DNA from: Rostratula benghalensis
Taxonomy: Eukaryota > Chordata > Aves > Charadriiformes > Rostratulidae
Direction of reading: 5' to 3'
Length of the DNA stretch: 64,000 bases
NCBI GenBank assembly: GCA_013399305.1
Contig: VXAI01000091.1
Coordinates: forward strand, 2,211,759-2,275,758
The notes under the pieces were generated by a model. The model did no database searches and had not been told where the DNA came from. It worked only from the letters and a program-made list of their open reading frames with translations. The translations under genes were made by a program, and so were the position numbers. Each line of letters opens with the position of its first letter. Position 1 is the first letter of the stretch. Below, piece by piece: positions 27,283 to 39,800 of the stretch.

Positions 27283-29207
27283 ACATCCATGTGCCATGAA
27301 AAGGCCTAGGAGTGTCTAGGTTGACAAGGTTCCTGTGATTGCCTCCAGAGAAATGAGATTTGTTTGTGGACACTGGGACATGAATAGACTTGAAGAGGAA
27401 AAGCTCTTAGCAGTTTTCTCTATTATGTTTTTGTAATTTGGAGAAAGCTTTCTAATTTGTAACACAAATTGTTATTTTCTACCTTTGGGCAGGTGGCACC
27501 ACTTGATTTAAATCTCAAATTAATTTTAGAGGTCTCACTTTTGAAAGAATGTGAGCAGGTGTAGCTCTAGCAAAAATAACCTGATCATTCCTATACCCCA
27601 GTAAAAATTTAGTTAAATACATATTGTTAAAAATCTCTTTTTATAAAAAAAAGGATGTCAGGGCAGATTCACAGGAAAGAAAAGGAACGGGAGTAGAAAG
27701 GAGTGAAGTTAAAGGAGAAAAGGAAAGCAAATGCAGAGGAGTAAATTTAAAGAACTGCTTGCCATTTGTGAAGGAATCCCAATGGTCAGAAATAGTCCCC
27801 ATCTTATTTTCCTTCCACTGGAATCCATTATGTTTTCACACAAGAGAACTAACACAATAAAGACGTTAATGCTCTCCTTGCGTGCTAGCCAGTTATTAGA
27901 GACTCACAATAAGGAAGGTGATCAGAGAATACTTGTCACATGCCCAAACTACCCTAATTCAAGGAAATTGCCACCTCAGTGCATCATATGAGGCAGGTCA
28001 AGGCTAGGGTGAAGCAAGCTTTCTGTGTAAGAATTTTAATTAGCAATGAGCACAATAAAATACATAAGCTGCTGAAAGTTAACAAGTGCTACTGTTTGAG
28101 ATTTATGTTCAAATCCATGCCGTGTACTTCCCTTTCCTCACTGCCATAATGGATTAGCAGTAAACTGGATAGTAATCAACAAATATTACAATCATCCTTC
28201 TAATCTTATTAGCAAACTTGTAAGAAGCATTAAGGACACATTTATACCACTTGTGGGAAACAGTCCAAATACAACGAACTACAAGCTGCTTATCTACAAG
28301 CAAAAACAGCATTATATGACTGAAGGGGGCCAAGTTAATCAGAGCTATCAAGAGCCTAATTCAGGACCAGAGGGCTGGGAAGGCAGATTAAATGATCGTT
28401 CATAAATCATTGAAAGCATACACTATATAGTATTGTAACAACAAACAATGATCTTCTGTAGGGTGCAGTTTCCTGGTTTCTATATGTCTACATTTTGACA
28501 TTTTAAGTATCTCCTCAGCATCTTTTTATCCCTAAGTTGTGAATGTGTAGCAATAGCTTTATAACTCAGCTTGTTAATCATCAGACCTTGAGGAAGGAAG
28601 GGGAAAGACTGTTAAAACAAACCTAAAATTGTTCATGTTTACAGGCAGCACTGCTGTGCTTACTATAAGCACACACAAAGCAGAAAAGAGTATGATCCAA
28701 GATATCATGAAGGAAAACTGGGGAAAGCAACTGTGAGTATGTGAAAAGTCAGCTTTATATATGACTCAAACTCCTTTGCTTTATAGCATAGAGAGGAGGA
28801 TGCTGCTGGTATATTTTTCACTTTCAAAATATTTTGTAGAAGTACTGGATTAGTAGAGGTGCTGATTTAGTGAGGAAAACCGCACACCAAAATGTAGGTT
28901 TATTCCCTGACTCCACCGTGGAACAACTGAGGACTGGTCTTACTCTGCCTTTCTTCTAGTAGGCCTGAGACTATCCACAAACTATGACTGACTTCTCTTT
29001 AGAACTGTCTTCCAAAGGCTCAATTACCCATTTTTGAAAGTGGTTAAAACATTGCTTTTCAGCTGCTTGCTTTTTGTCCCATCAACAGTCCTAAAAAGAC
29101 TTTTCCACTACTTACCAAAAGAAAAGGATTCCCCCAAGGCCTGAAGTTAATGAGACTTGTTTCTGATCTCACAAGATGTGGAACACACTCTGGTTCTCTC
29201 TACGTAT

Positions 29208-29234
29208 AGATTATATATATTGTCTATATAATCT
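29208..29234. repeat. 10-bp perfect inverted repeat
   Basis: 'agattatata' and 'tatataatct' with a 7-base loop. Confidence 0.8.
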
Positions 29235-30531
29235 TGCACATTTCTAGTGCCTGATTTTCCATTGCCATGTACTTATATGTATTTATTTACATCAGCACAA
29301 AGTGAGGACTAAAGTCTGCCATTACAAAGCACTCTGGAAACATGACACTCTGGGATAAAAGACAACAGAACACATTGGGGAAAAAAGATAATAGTCCTTC
29401 TATTTAAGTAATTAAATTATGCATGGGTTTCTTAATTTTTTCATAGGAAACATAAAGGTCTTCAGGCTGGAAAGATAAGGTCACATTGCATGAGTGCCTA
29501 AAAACAAATGAAGTCAGCAGTTCAATTTGATAGCACCATCAAACCAAACTTGTACGGGTTTGTCTCCAACTACCTGAGCAACATCATTTGCTCATTTTTG
29601 TGACTTCATGGACTTGGTTTTCAGTTCTCTTCTCCTTTCCTTTTCTCCACTGAATAACTTCACATATCCCTAGGAAAGTAATTGCCTCAGTGCTTCTATA
29701 GCCCTTTGGGTTTTGGCATAGCGTGAGACATAAGCCCTCGTCTAGTTCTTATTCTCTCTTTAGGTCTTGCCCAAATTTGCCTGCTCTATAGTTCAGGTTT
29801 CCAGCTTGGTCCTATTATGTCCAAGATGTCAACAGGCAACAAAACTGCACAGCCACCTGGAGTACAAAGTAACTGTTTTCTTGGTCATTCTAATGTCTCA
29901 GTATCTTGTCCAAGGCTCCTGGTTTGCTCTCTAAAGTTCTTCCTAAAGCACCTTAATTGCAATCATCCTCAGAAAAAGCAAGGATCCCGCACCTCCATTC
30001 AAGGTCCAGGACTGATTTTTCACCAGCATCTCTCCAAGATCTTGCTCTTACAAGGCCACATGCCTGGACTATGCACACCTTCTTCTTTATGTTCAGCAAT
30101 AACTATTAACCCTTTTCTGTCAGCTGCTTTCTGGATCTGAAATCTTGCAATTACCTTTGGACACTTTGTTACCTTTTTATGAACATCTTTCCTTAATCTA
30201 CACAGCTAAACTTCAAAGCTAATAAAAATGAGCTCATAGAAAGCACACACAGATAAAGTGGGCACTCCTTGAAACCACTGAGAGGCATGACAGGTTGCAG
30301 GATTTGGGGCTAATCAAAGTGATCTTACTTCCTTTTGACCTGTTTCTCCCAGAAGAGGATGTGATATTATTCTCACTCCAGTCTCACCAGCAGACCAGGA
30401 AATCCAAATTACCTAGAGCTGCTGATTCAATGTGTGGTTATAGAGAAGAGCATTTCTCAAATATAAGAGATTGTAAGTGAAAGCCCCATAGAAATTGTCC
30501 ACTGGGACACTTCTGCTGGGAAAGCTTCTCT

Positions 30532-30848
30532 TTAGGAATGCACTAGCTGAAATTGTTTTCTGCAATTTATCTTTGCATCATTAATAAGTCCAAGATCATG
30601 GCAATCAAACTTCCATCCAGTCACTTTAATCTCCTTTAAATAATTCAGTGTGGTTAGCACCTGACTTAATCTGCAGACTAACAGTGATGCAGGCACCCAG
30701 TCTTTTTCACTGCTGAAATCTATAGATACCAGCTTCTTGAGAGAGATCAGTGTCTGCATGAAGGAAAGCCAGCCATCGCTTGTCACACGATTCATTGCCA
30801 AGTCCAAGTGCTGAAGGTTCTGCAGATGTTCTTTCTCAAAAAAATTGC
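30532..30848 (-). CDS. NLRC4: NLRC4 last coding exon
   Basis: 317 nt, residues 923-1027 plus TAA stop (30532-30534). It contains [18 protein letters not shown] and [19 protein letters not shown], matching the human C-terminal LRR. The acceptor is gttcacag. The extreme C terminus (after the GLIND segment) reads [13 protein letters not shown], somewhat longer than the human tail. A possible polyadenylation hexamer on this strand (TTTATT read on plus) lies at 29282-29287, so the 3' UTR may extend about 1.2 kb; this is weak evidence. Confidence 0.93.
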
Positions 30849-33800
30849 CTGTGAACATATATTTATTTATGTATTCATTTCTGCTTCAGTGAAAATGTTT
30901 CCTGTTCCTATATATCTCCTACCCAGGCTTGATGCTATTTCACTTACGTTATTAACAGTTACTATTTCACTTACATTATTAAAAGTTGCTGAGTTTCCTG
31001 AACTGTTTTTGAGTTTTGTCTGGTTTTTTTGTCCTTCATCTTTTGCTCATCCACAGTACATTTCCTTACCTAAAATTCTGATCTCCACATCAGTGAGGCT
31101 CCATTTTCTCAATCCAAGTTTTGTCAGCTGCGGCATTGTTTCCAGGAGTTCTAACAATTTTGTTAGGCAAACCTTTACATCATCTCCCCATGGAAGCATT
31201 AGCACTTTCATTCCAGGTAGGACATTCAAGCCACCAACTAAATGAAAATAAGTGTATTTTTTTCTTGTTACAACAGCTCACTGTAAAATCCCTTTTAAAA
31301 GAAGTTAAACCAAATCACATTTCAACATTGAAGAAAATGCCGGCAGGTTAAAGACTCCAAGACTCTTGTTTTGATAGCAAAGACAAAGCAGAAATTGTGT
31401 ACAATATTGCTCACTTGTAAAAACTTCCCATTCACTGACAGGAAATAGTTCAGGATACCACTTATATCATACTTAAAAATAAAAGAAAATAGAATTATTG
31501 AATATTTTTCCTGGATAAGGCTTAGAATTGAAGCTCATTGCCAACTTAAATGCTTTATCTAAAGAATTCTTCTGACTTACCAAGTCTGTGGATCGCATCT
31601 TCTCCTCTGTTTTCTAAGTAATTTTCTGACAAATCAAGTACATTCAGTTTTGGTAAATTACAAAGATTCTGAGCTAGAAGAGGAAAAAGAGCTCATTATG
31701 CATGATTTCAATGCATCAGGACTTGCACCTTACTTAGTTTTCTTTTTTTTTTCAATAAAGAACAGCAAGACAAGATTTTTTAAAGCCTCCAGGTTTTTCT
31801 TGTTTTTCTCATGCCTCTATGATGAAAACTGTGCTCTCCTGCTGTTAATGTGTCCCCAGGAACTGATAAAATATAGGACCCAGCCAGCTGTAAGAGCTGG
31901 AGTAATGGTTCTACAACTTATACTCTGGGGGCTAAGCGAATCTTCAGTGGTGATGAGACAAGTTTAAAACGTCTTTACAACACAGAAGTAGGGCAAAGTT
32001 ATCTGAATACATGGGAGATTCTTTAGTGGTTTACTTTACAGGATCAGAGAATTCTGGAAGACTCAGATGAGATGGGACCTTGAAGTCTAAACTTCAGTAG
32101 TGGGGGCAGGATACTGATAAGCCTAAACCATTCATGAGACATGAATGATGAGATTATCATCTCTTTGTAGCAATGTTTAAACAGCATAAAAAATTTATCG
32201 TATCTAAAACTAAACCATTCCTAGTAACTCACATTTTCTTAACCCTTGCTGTTCTTGGCGCTGTCTCTTGATTTATCTACACCTTTATTCTAATGCTGAG
32301 ATTGGGCACAGATTTTGTTGCTTAGGACTCACCAGCACATTTTTTTTGCAATAGCATAATATTTCCGGTCACCCACAGAAGAGCTCTGGTTCTTTCCTGC
32401 TACACAGGTAAATCTCCATTTTATATTCATGAAATTGATTGCCTCATTCCCAGCTACAGCCCTTTACATCTGTCTATACTGAATTCCCTACCATTGCTCT
32501 TAGATCACCTCTTTAAATGCATCCAGTTTTATTTCTGGTTCTGTATTCCAACAAGGCTTGTAAGCCTTCCAAGATCATTGTCACCTGCGATTTTCTAACT
32601 CTATCCTCCATTCTGTCATTTAAGCCATCAGTTAAAACATTGTTTAGAACATGGAAGGACTTGATTGATCATATCAAACTGTTCTCTCCGTGAAATATTT
32701 GTGATAACTCTTTGAAAGTATATTTTCAACCAATTGTGCACCCATTTTGTTTATATATATTTCATTAGCTTATTGTTGAGGATGTTGTATTGAATAGAGT
32801 TAGAAACCTCATTTGAGTTACAATAGATCCAGACCTATTTTTCCACAATGTTACTATCCTGTTCCCTGGAAAGGTTTGATGTAATTTGTTCACGCTACCT
32901 TTTATCTCTATAATTTATCTGGTTATGAAATGCTTATGTCATAAACTGTCTGAGAATTTTTTTGGTATCACAATGAGGTGGCTTATCTATGATTTCTTCC
33001 TTTCAAGGAAAAGATACTGATTTTTCACTCCACAAATTGTCACAGTTGTCTATGGTTCAATGATTCTTTCTGCTTGTTCCTTACATATTTAATTATAAGT
33101 TTCCCTAAGTTCTGCTAATCTCAGTTCATGTGTTTTAGTTAAATAATTTTTATTTATCTTTGTTTGTACTACTGTGACCTAGTTAAAATTATTTGAGTAG
33201 GTACCTGAGCAGAATGAATCTTTTTGGTAATGAGTGAAATAAAAACAACTTTGAAAACTAGTTTTGTTTGCATCATCCATTATTTGCTTTGCTATTTTTG
33301 TTGCTGTTGTTGTTTACAGAGCTATGCAATAGCTTATCTTTCTCTTTTATATAACTTTTATATAACATTTATGCTTAGGATTTATATAAAAGCTTTATAT
33401 AAACTTCCCTTACTGCATTTTACATCTCTGCTAACTGAAACTTTGTGAACCTAAGTGTTTGTGATTTTATCCTTACATGCTTTTTCTTCTGTTACAGAAT
33501 TATGTTTTGATTTTCAAAACAGACATATTCAGTCTGTAAAGTTACTACTGCTATTCTTACCTAGAATTTCCACAGCATCACTGGAGATACAACAGTTGAC
33601 GAGTCGGATTTCTTCAAGTTCCCTTAGTTCATCAGAGACTGATCTTACAATGTAGGTTATGCCATCCCTAATAGCTGTCAAATGATTCATGTATAACAAT
33701 CGTAGCTTTCTCAAATTTCTGATACCTTCAGCTTTGAATGGAATAAAAAAACCACAAACAGGCCATATTGTTAGGTGAACTGTTTTGATATGTTTTAAGT

Positions 33801-36800
33801 GTCTCAATCACAGCAAACAGCTAGACAGAATTAGATGTTTACTGTCTGGCGTACTATAACTAGCTATATTTTGATGCCTCGAAATATACAGAATCATAGA
33901 ATGGTTTAGGTTGGAAGGGACCTTAAAGATTTATGACAAGGTTTTTTTAAAATAAATTATAAACACAGCCTCCTGTTCAGCTACTGTATCATGTAATCAA
34001 TATAAACTGCCCCTCAGCCCAGACGAAGTAACTTATAGAAGAACAAATGTGGAACAAATCCAGGAGAAACATTTTTTTACCATGCCATCAAGAGAGGATG
34101 GGCAGACATATGCCATCTCCCTGTCAGTTACTGGATTGTATGGCCCTTGCAAACATTATTCAAACTTTTCAACCTTGGTATCCAGTGACTGACCTTGCAG
34201 AAAGTCAGCAATAGGTCAGGGAAGGAAACTGTATCACCTTTGCAACCTCCTGGCTTGCAGTTCATGCAGATTAGCCAGTCCTGGGATCAGTACGTTAGAT
34301 CTGTTTGAGTACAGTATGCATTACTAACATGAAAAGAGCACTCTAAATCTTTGTGACAATCAAGATATAGAACACATCAAGACTTCAATGCAAATCCATA
34401 AGAAATTCATTCTCTAAATTAGAGGATAGGATTTTAAAGTCCTACTAGAGTACTAACTTCAGACCAACTTGTTAAAACAGTCACATTCTCAGCACTGCAT
34501 ACTTGATTATGGTGTGAAGTAGGAGAGAGAAATTACCTAATTTTTTTGCATCATCTTCATTCATACTTATGTTGTCGAGAACAAGCCCTTCAGCATTCAC
34601 CAGTTTCTTTATTCCATCAATAAGTCCACCTGCCAAAAAAAAGACCCCATAGAAGTATACAGCACTTTAATTTACTACAGAAACAAATATATTTATAGAG
34701 CAGATATATTCAGTGATATTAGGTTCTTGTGAAAAGCAAATAAGAGTTTTGTGTGGAAATTTGAATGCTTCAAAGGGATGACCTAGGGAGAATATGGCAA
34801 AAGTCTAGAAAATATTGAGTGCAAGGAAAAAGTTGGGTAGAGACTGACTGTGTTTTGCTTCCAGTACAAGAGGAAGAGGCCTCCAATTGAAACTAGTCAA
34901 AACCCAACATTAAAGTCATAGTCCTTTTACACCTTTTGCCAACAAATGATGCTGCAAATGCAATAAGTTTACATGGGATCAAAGCAAAGACAGACAAATA
35001 TTAGCAGGACACTTTTGGGAGGTCACTGAATAAACAAATCATAAGCACAGACTGTGCTTTTAAGCTTATAAAAAGCTTCTTTAAACTTATAAAAGAGGCT
35101 GTGAGAATCTTAAGAATAAAGTATTATAGAGTCTGGCATTGTTCTTGCTCTACCTTAGACATCCCCTTACAGGTGCTATTTGAGACAATGAATCAAGGTA
35201 AATGGAGCCTTCCTCTGAGTCAGTATGGCTGTTGTGATATTTTTATGCTTTTCTCCTAACAATCTTGGCATATGTGTGCCCACAGGAAAGAGAATTTATT
35301 AATATTAGTTCCAGAATAATCTTGATATTATAAATCATAGAATGATCAAAAAATTCTGGTTGGGACATCTGAGATCATCTAGTTCGATTTTCTGCTCAAA
35401 GCAGGGCTGATTTTAATGTTATATGAGGTTTCCCAGGGCTGTGTCCAGCCACATTTTTAAAATCTCCAAGGACAGGGACTAAATGACCTCCAGATCCCTG
35501 TTGCAATGTTCGATCACCCTCCTGGTAAAAAACATTTTACGTTCAGTCAAAACTTTCCCTGTTACAAACTTGAAATTGTTGACCCTTGCCCTTCAGTTGT
35601 GCAGCTCTGAAAAGCTCCATCTTTCTATAACACCCTTAAGGTAATTGCAGACTGCAATCAATTTCCCCAATAGCCTTTTCTTCCCCAGGCAAACCACGTC
35701 CAGCTTCCCCTTATTTATTAGTGTTCCAGCTCCCTAGGCACATTGGGGACTCTCTTGGACTCTAATCACATTGCTAGTATTTCTTTTATACTGGGCAGCC
35801 TGAAACTGCACTTCCCACTCCAGTTTTGGCCTTGAGAGTGCAGAATAGAAGGGAATAACCACTTCCCAATGTACAGTAGCACTAATGCAGCCCATTATAT
35901 GCTCAGTCTCTGCCACTAACAGAGTGCTTTGCTGACTCACGATCACCAGTCTCTGAGATTGGGTATCATCAATACTTGCATACATTTCTCAAGACAAGGC
36001 ATGTTCACGGAGAGCTTGCATGATGAAAAGCTCAGAGCACAGTGCAGCAGCAGATGCACCCATCCTCTGCTAGCACCCTGCCCCAACAACAGCATTGAAG
36101 AGTCCCAGATCTGTACAATCCATGGCATAAAAAACATACACATCCCACAACCTAATTGCAAAATCCTTCACCTCAGATATGTCTGGAGCATACTACACTG
36201 CAGTTACTACGCCCTTCTTTATTACGTCGTTGTAATTTTCAGAGAAAACAATTATTCTAGCTAGAGCATTTAATTAATTATGGGTATGACATATCAAAAG
36301 TTACTGCATATTTTCCATCATATTAGGTACTAACATCAGAACTAGACTTTTGTTTAGCTAGCCAATAGACATTATCTCATTTACTGTGGATTATTTGCAC
36401 TAGAGCTGTTAAATTTTTCTCCTATCTAGTATTTTATTAAAACCCAGATTTTTTAATATATTGTGTACCAAGAACCAACAATATGATGGAATGACAACTT
36501 ACAAGAATTCAACAGCCTTTGTGTAGCAAGAATCAAGAACATAATGAAATGTCAACTTACAGGAATTCAAAGGCCAGACTTGACTTACACAACTAAATAA
36601 CGTAAGTAAATTTACATAACTGAGTAGGCAGCAGGCATTTTCACCATGAATATAGACATGCATTCTAGCAACATAACATTTCTTAAACTGATCAAAACCA
36701 GGCATCTTCCATATACAAGGCAGCCATGAGTCCCTTTGTTTTACTTGTTCATCCACATTTATCTAACAGATGTCATTTACTGCCAGTAATACTGTACCTT

Positions 36801-39800
36801 CTAGATTTTCACTTTGCAGATCTCTTACATGTAAGGTTTTCAGCTTTGTCATTGTTGCGATCTGTTGCTCATCTTCCACGCTAAGAGGGGTGGACTCCAC
36901 AGTAAGATCTTGTAAGTTTTTACAGGTTTCAAGGACTTCATTCAATGTTCCTGTGATACCAGCACTATTGCTGATGTGCAGCTTGAGGCTTGCAGCAGAG
37001 CAACATATTTTGCCCAGATATTTAATATCACGTTTCTTTAACTTGTTGAAACCTTGCAGTGTAATTTCTAAAGATCTGAGACTCTGGTTCCAGTTGAAGA
37101 ATAAGGAGACAGCCTTTTCAGGAATGTAAGTTTTAAGTGAACTAATTTGAAGGTCTTCCACATTCTCATCATCTATTTCCTTACTTGGTGAATAATTTCC
37201 AAAAAAATCTAATTTAATGAGTCCTAATACACTAAGGCAATTTGGTAAGTATCTAAAAAAATCAGAGAAATAAGTTGGGATATTTTGAGTATTAATGAAA
37301 ATACTTTTATTACAAAAAAACTCCTCAAAATCTCTGCTCAAGGCTGATTTTGAAGAGCTTTCATAAAAGAAATTAATGACACACTCTGCAAAAATATCCT
37401 TGTCAGTTCTTTTTAAATCTTCCGTTTCTGTTATATTCTCTGATTTTCTTGTGTATTCTCTTTCCAAAGTCAGATTCTTTTCAGAAATATCTCTATGCTG
37501 ATCAATTCTTTTAAGTAAGTCCAAAATTATTCTAGTGGCATCTAGAGAGGATCCACAAGTGTAGAGGAGCAAATTGAAATAAGTATTTGTAACATCTGAA
37601 ATAGTATTAATTTTCTGTAGATAACTATACCCTTTCTTCACCTCTGCTTCTTGGCGGGATGTCAGCAGTTTGCAAAGTTTTCTGCCTGCAGTGTATTCCT
37701 GAAAGGATTTGTGAAAGAATCTGTATGTTGGCTTTAGTCTTTGAGCTGTGTATTTATTTAGAAGACCTGAAGCTAGTAGGACTTCTTCTTTTATGTCAGC
37801 TAAATCCTCAGACTGAAAATCAAATCTTTGGTCAAATATGCCATCTAAAGCTAAGTCTCCACAATGACTTATGCTCAGCATAATATGATTTTCTGTTATT
37901 TCTTTTGTTTTGTACCTGTTTTTCTCCACCATCAAATCATACAAAGTAGAGAAAAGTAGAGTCTGGGTGCTTGGATGAAAATTACTTTCCCCCATTTGGA
38001 TGGCACAAGCAATGATGACAAAGAGTGGAGTCTTCATAAGATTCTTCATGGAAGTGGCCTCTTTAAGCTGGTTTAACAGACCATCAGCCAGCTTATTTGT
38101 CAAGACATTTCTAATGAGCTTCTTGCAGCTCTCTTCCGATAGGTCTCCTATTTCAGCAATCAATGACCCAAACTGTCTGATTTTATGGATACATTCAGTC
38201 CTGGTTGCAATAAGCACCATGTTCTTGAATTTGTGGTTTTCTTTAATCACTGTTTCTATCTCTGGACAGTTTTGGGGGTTGAATTCATCATATCCATCTA
38301 AGAGAAAAAGAACCTTTTGTCTTTGTGCTAGTAGCATTTTCATGAAATCTTGTTTATGGATGGGGTATTGTTCAAAAAGCAGCTGATCACAGACAGTCTC
38401 GTATATTCCACCTCTTGTGCTAGTCAGGCTGATAAAGAAAACAAATTGGAATTTTTTCAAAGCAGAGCAATTTTCAGAAGCCCAGAGTACTGCAATTCTC
38501 TTTAGAAGAGTTGTTTTTCCTTTGCCAGCTTCTCCTTCTATAATGCAGGGATTTTTGAATTCCTCCAGAAGGACATTTAGCGTCAGCTGCCCTTTCCTGC
38601 TATTATGTATATCTTTTTTCCACAGCAAGATGTCAGTATAGGCAGTTCCCAAATCAAAAATTATGTCAATATCACTACCCAGAGGATGATATTTTTGGAA
38701 AGCTGAAGATAGATACACATACTTTAAATCCTGAATCAAGTCGTTTAATTTATCTTGTTCCACTTGCCCAGTAGTACCTAAGGCAAAGAGATCACATATC
38801 AGTGAATTAATAGTCAAAGAGTTTTTCAGTTCTCATTACATTTGGAAGAACTGCCTGAATGTACTTACTAAATCAATGAAATAGCGGTAAGCGAGAGGCA
38901 TGACATATATTTATTGTTCACTCTCTAGGTGGAACTTCATTGATAAGGGCTGTAGCTACTCCTTGTGCAGGAGATTATCATATAGTCTGCAGATACTGTT
39001 TTGGTTCCACTGAATTCATTATCTGAGGGCTTTTTGGATTTATCCTATTCGTGCATTGGATTCCGAAAATGTAAGCTTGCATACAAGCATATGAAAGTTT
39101 GTATGTGCAAATGCGTGACAGTATGAGGGGGTTTTATGTAATTAGGTTTTAACACAGAAAGGCAGCATTTACATATATATGAAAGGTATTAGAGTATTAT
39201 GAGAGAGATTTGTAAATCAGTAACAGTTTTTGACAGCTGGACTAAATGGACTAATTTAGGGGTTTTTTTCTAAATTATGTATTTTGCATTTTTGTTACTT
39301 TTGATTGGTCTAAGAGTTGCTTTCATACAGGTTGGAGGTGACCTTAGTTGAATATTCTATCACAGACATAATGAAAATGTAGTAACATCTAGAAAGTTTG
39401 GAGCTTACAAAACAACAGCTTCTAAAGGGAGCCCTGGAAGGTTTGTATACACTGCTTTTTGAAGTGCATTTATGTAGATGAAGGGACAGGGCTGAGTCAG
39501 ACACATATTTTAAGATCAGACTTTTGAAGCAGATGGAGGAAGGAAGCACAGGCCCACAAACTGAAGGAAATCAGGGAAACCTATTTTAGGCAAATGCTTT
39601 GGCAACAACTGTCATGCCTCTCTGGGAGTGCTGAAAGATTAGCCTAAGAGTATGCATTACACTCATACAACAAGTCCTTTAACAACCTAACAAACTTGCA
39701 GTCTCTGCACATGTAGTTTCAGCTTCCAGGGAAGAGGTTTATATTCAAAAAACTCATTACATATCCCCATTAAATTTTATATTAATTTTGTTCATAGAGC

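Larger units (their letters stand above)
26453..30531. other. Intergenic downstream of NLRC4
   Basis: No gene recognised. The right part presumably includes the NLRC4 3' UTR, since NLRC4 is read leftwards. It contains the 95-bp tandem duplication and one hairpin. Confidence 0.55.

Noticed and set aside
32045..32110. Possible CR1 tail ('atcagagaattctggaagac' and following)
   Set aside because: Only weak resemblance to the inverted CR1 3' end; not distinct enough to list.
36499..36756. Extra NLRC4 exon just after the NACHT exon
   Set aside because: No match to NLRC4, no splice-site pair, and the phase-consistent next exon is at 34537-34629.
36770..38641. Plus-strand open frames inside the NLRC4 NACHT exon
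   Set aside because: Antisense shadows of a conserved coding exon; none has independent support.
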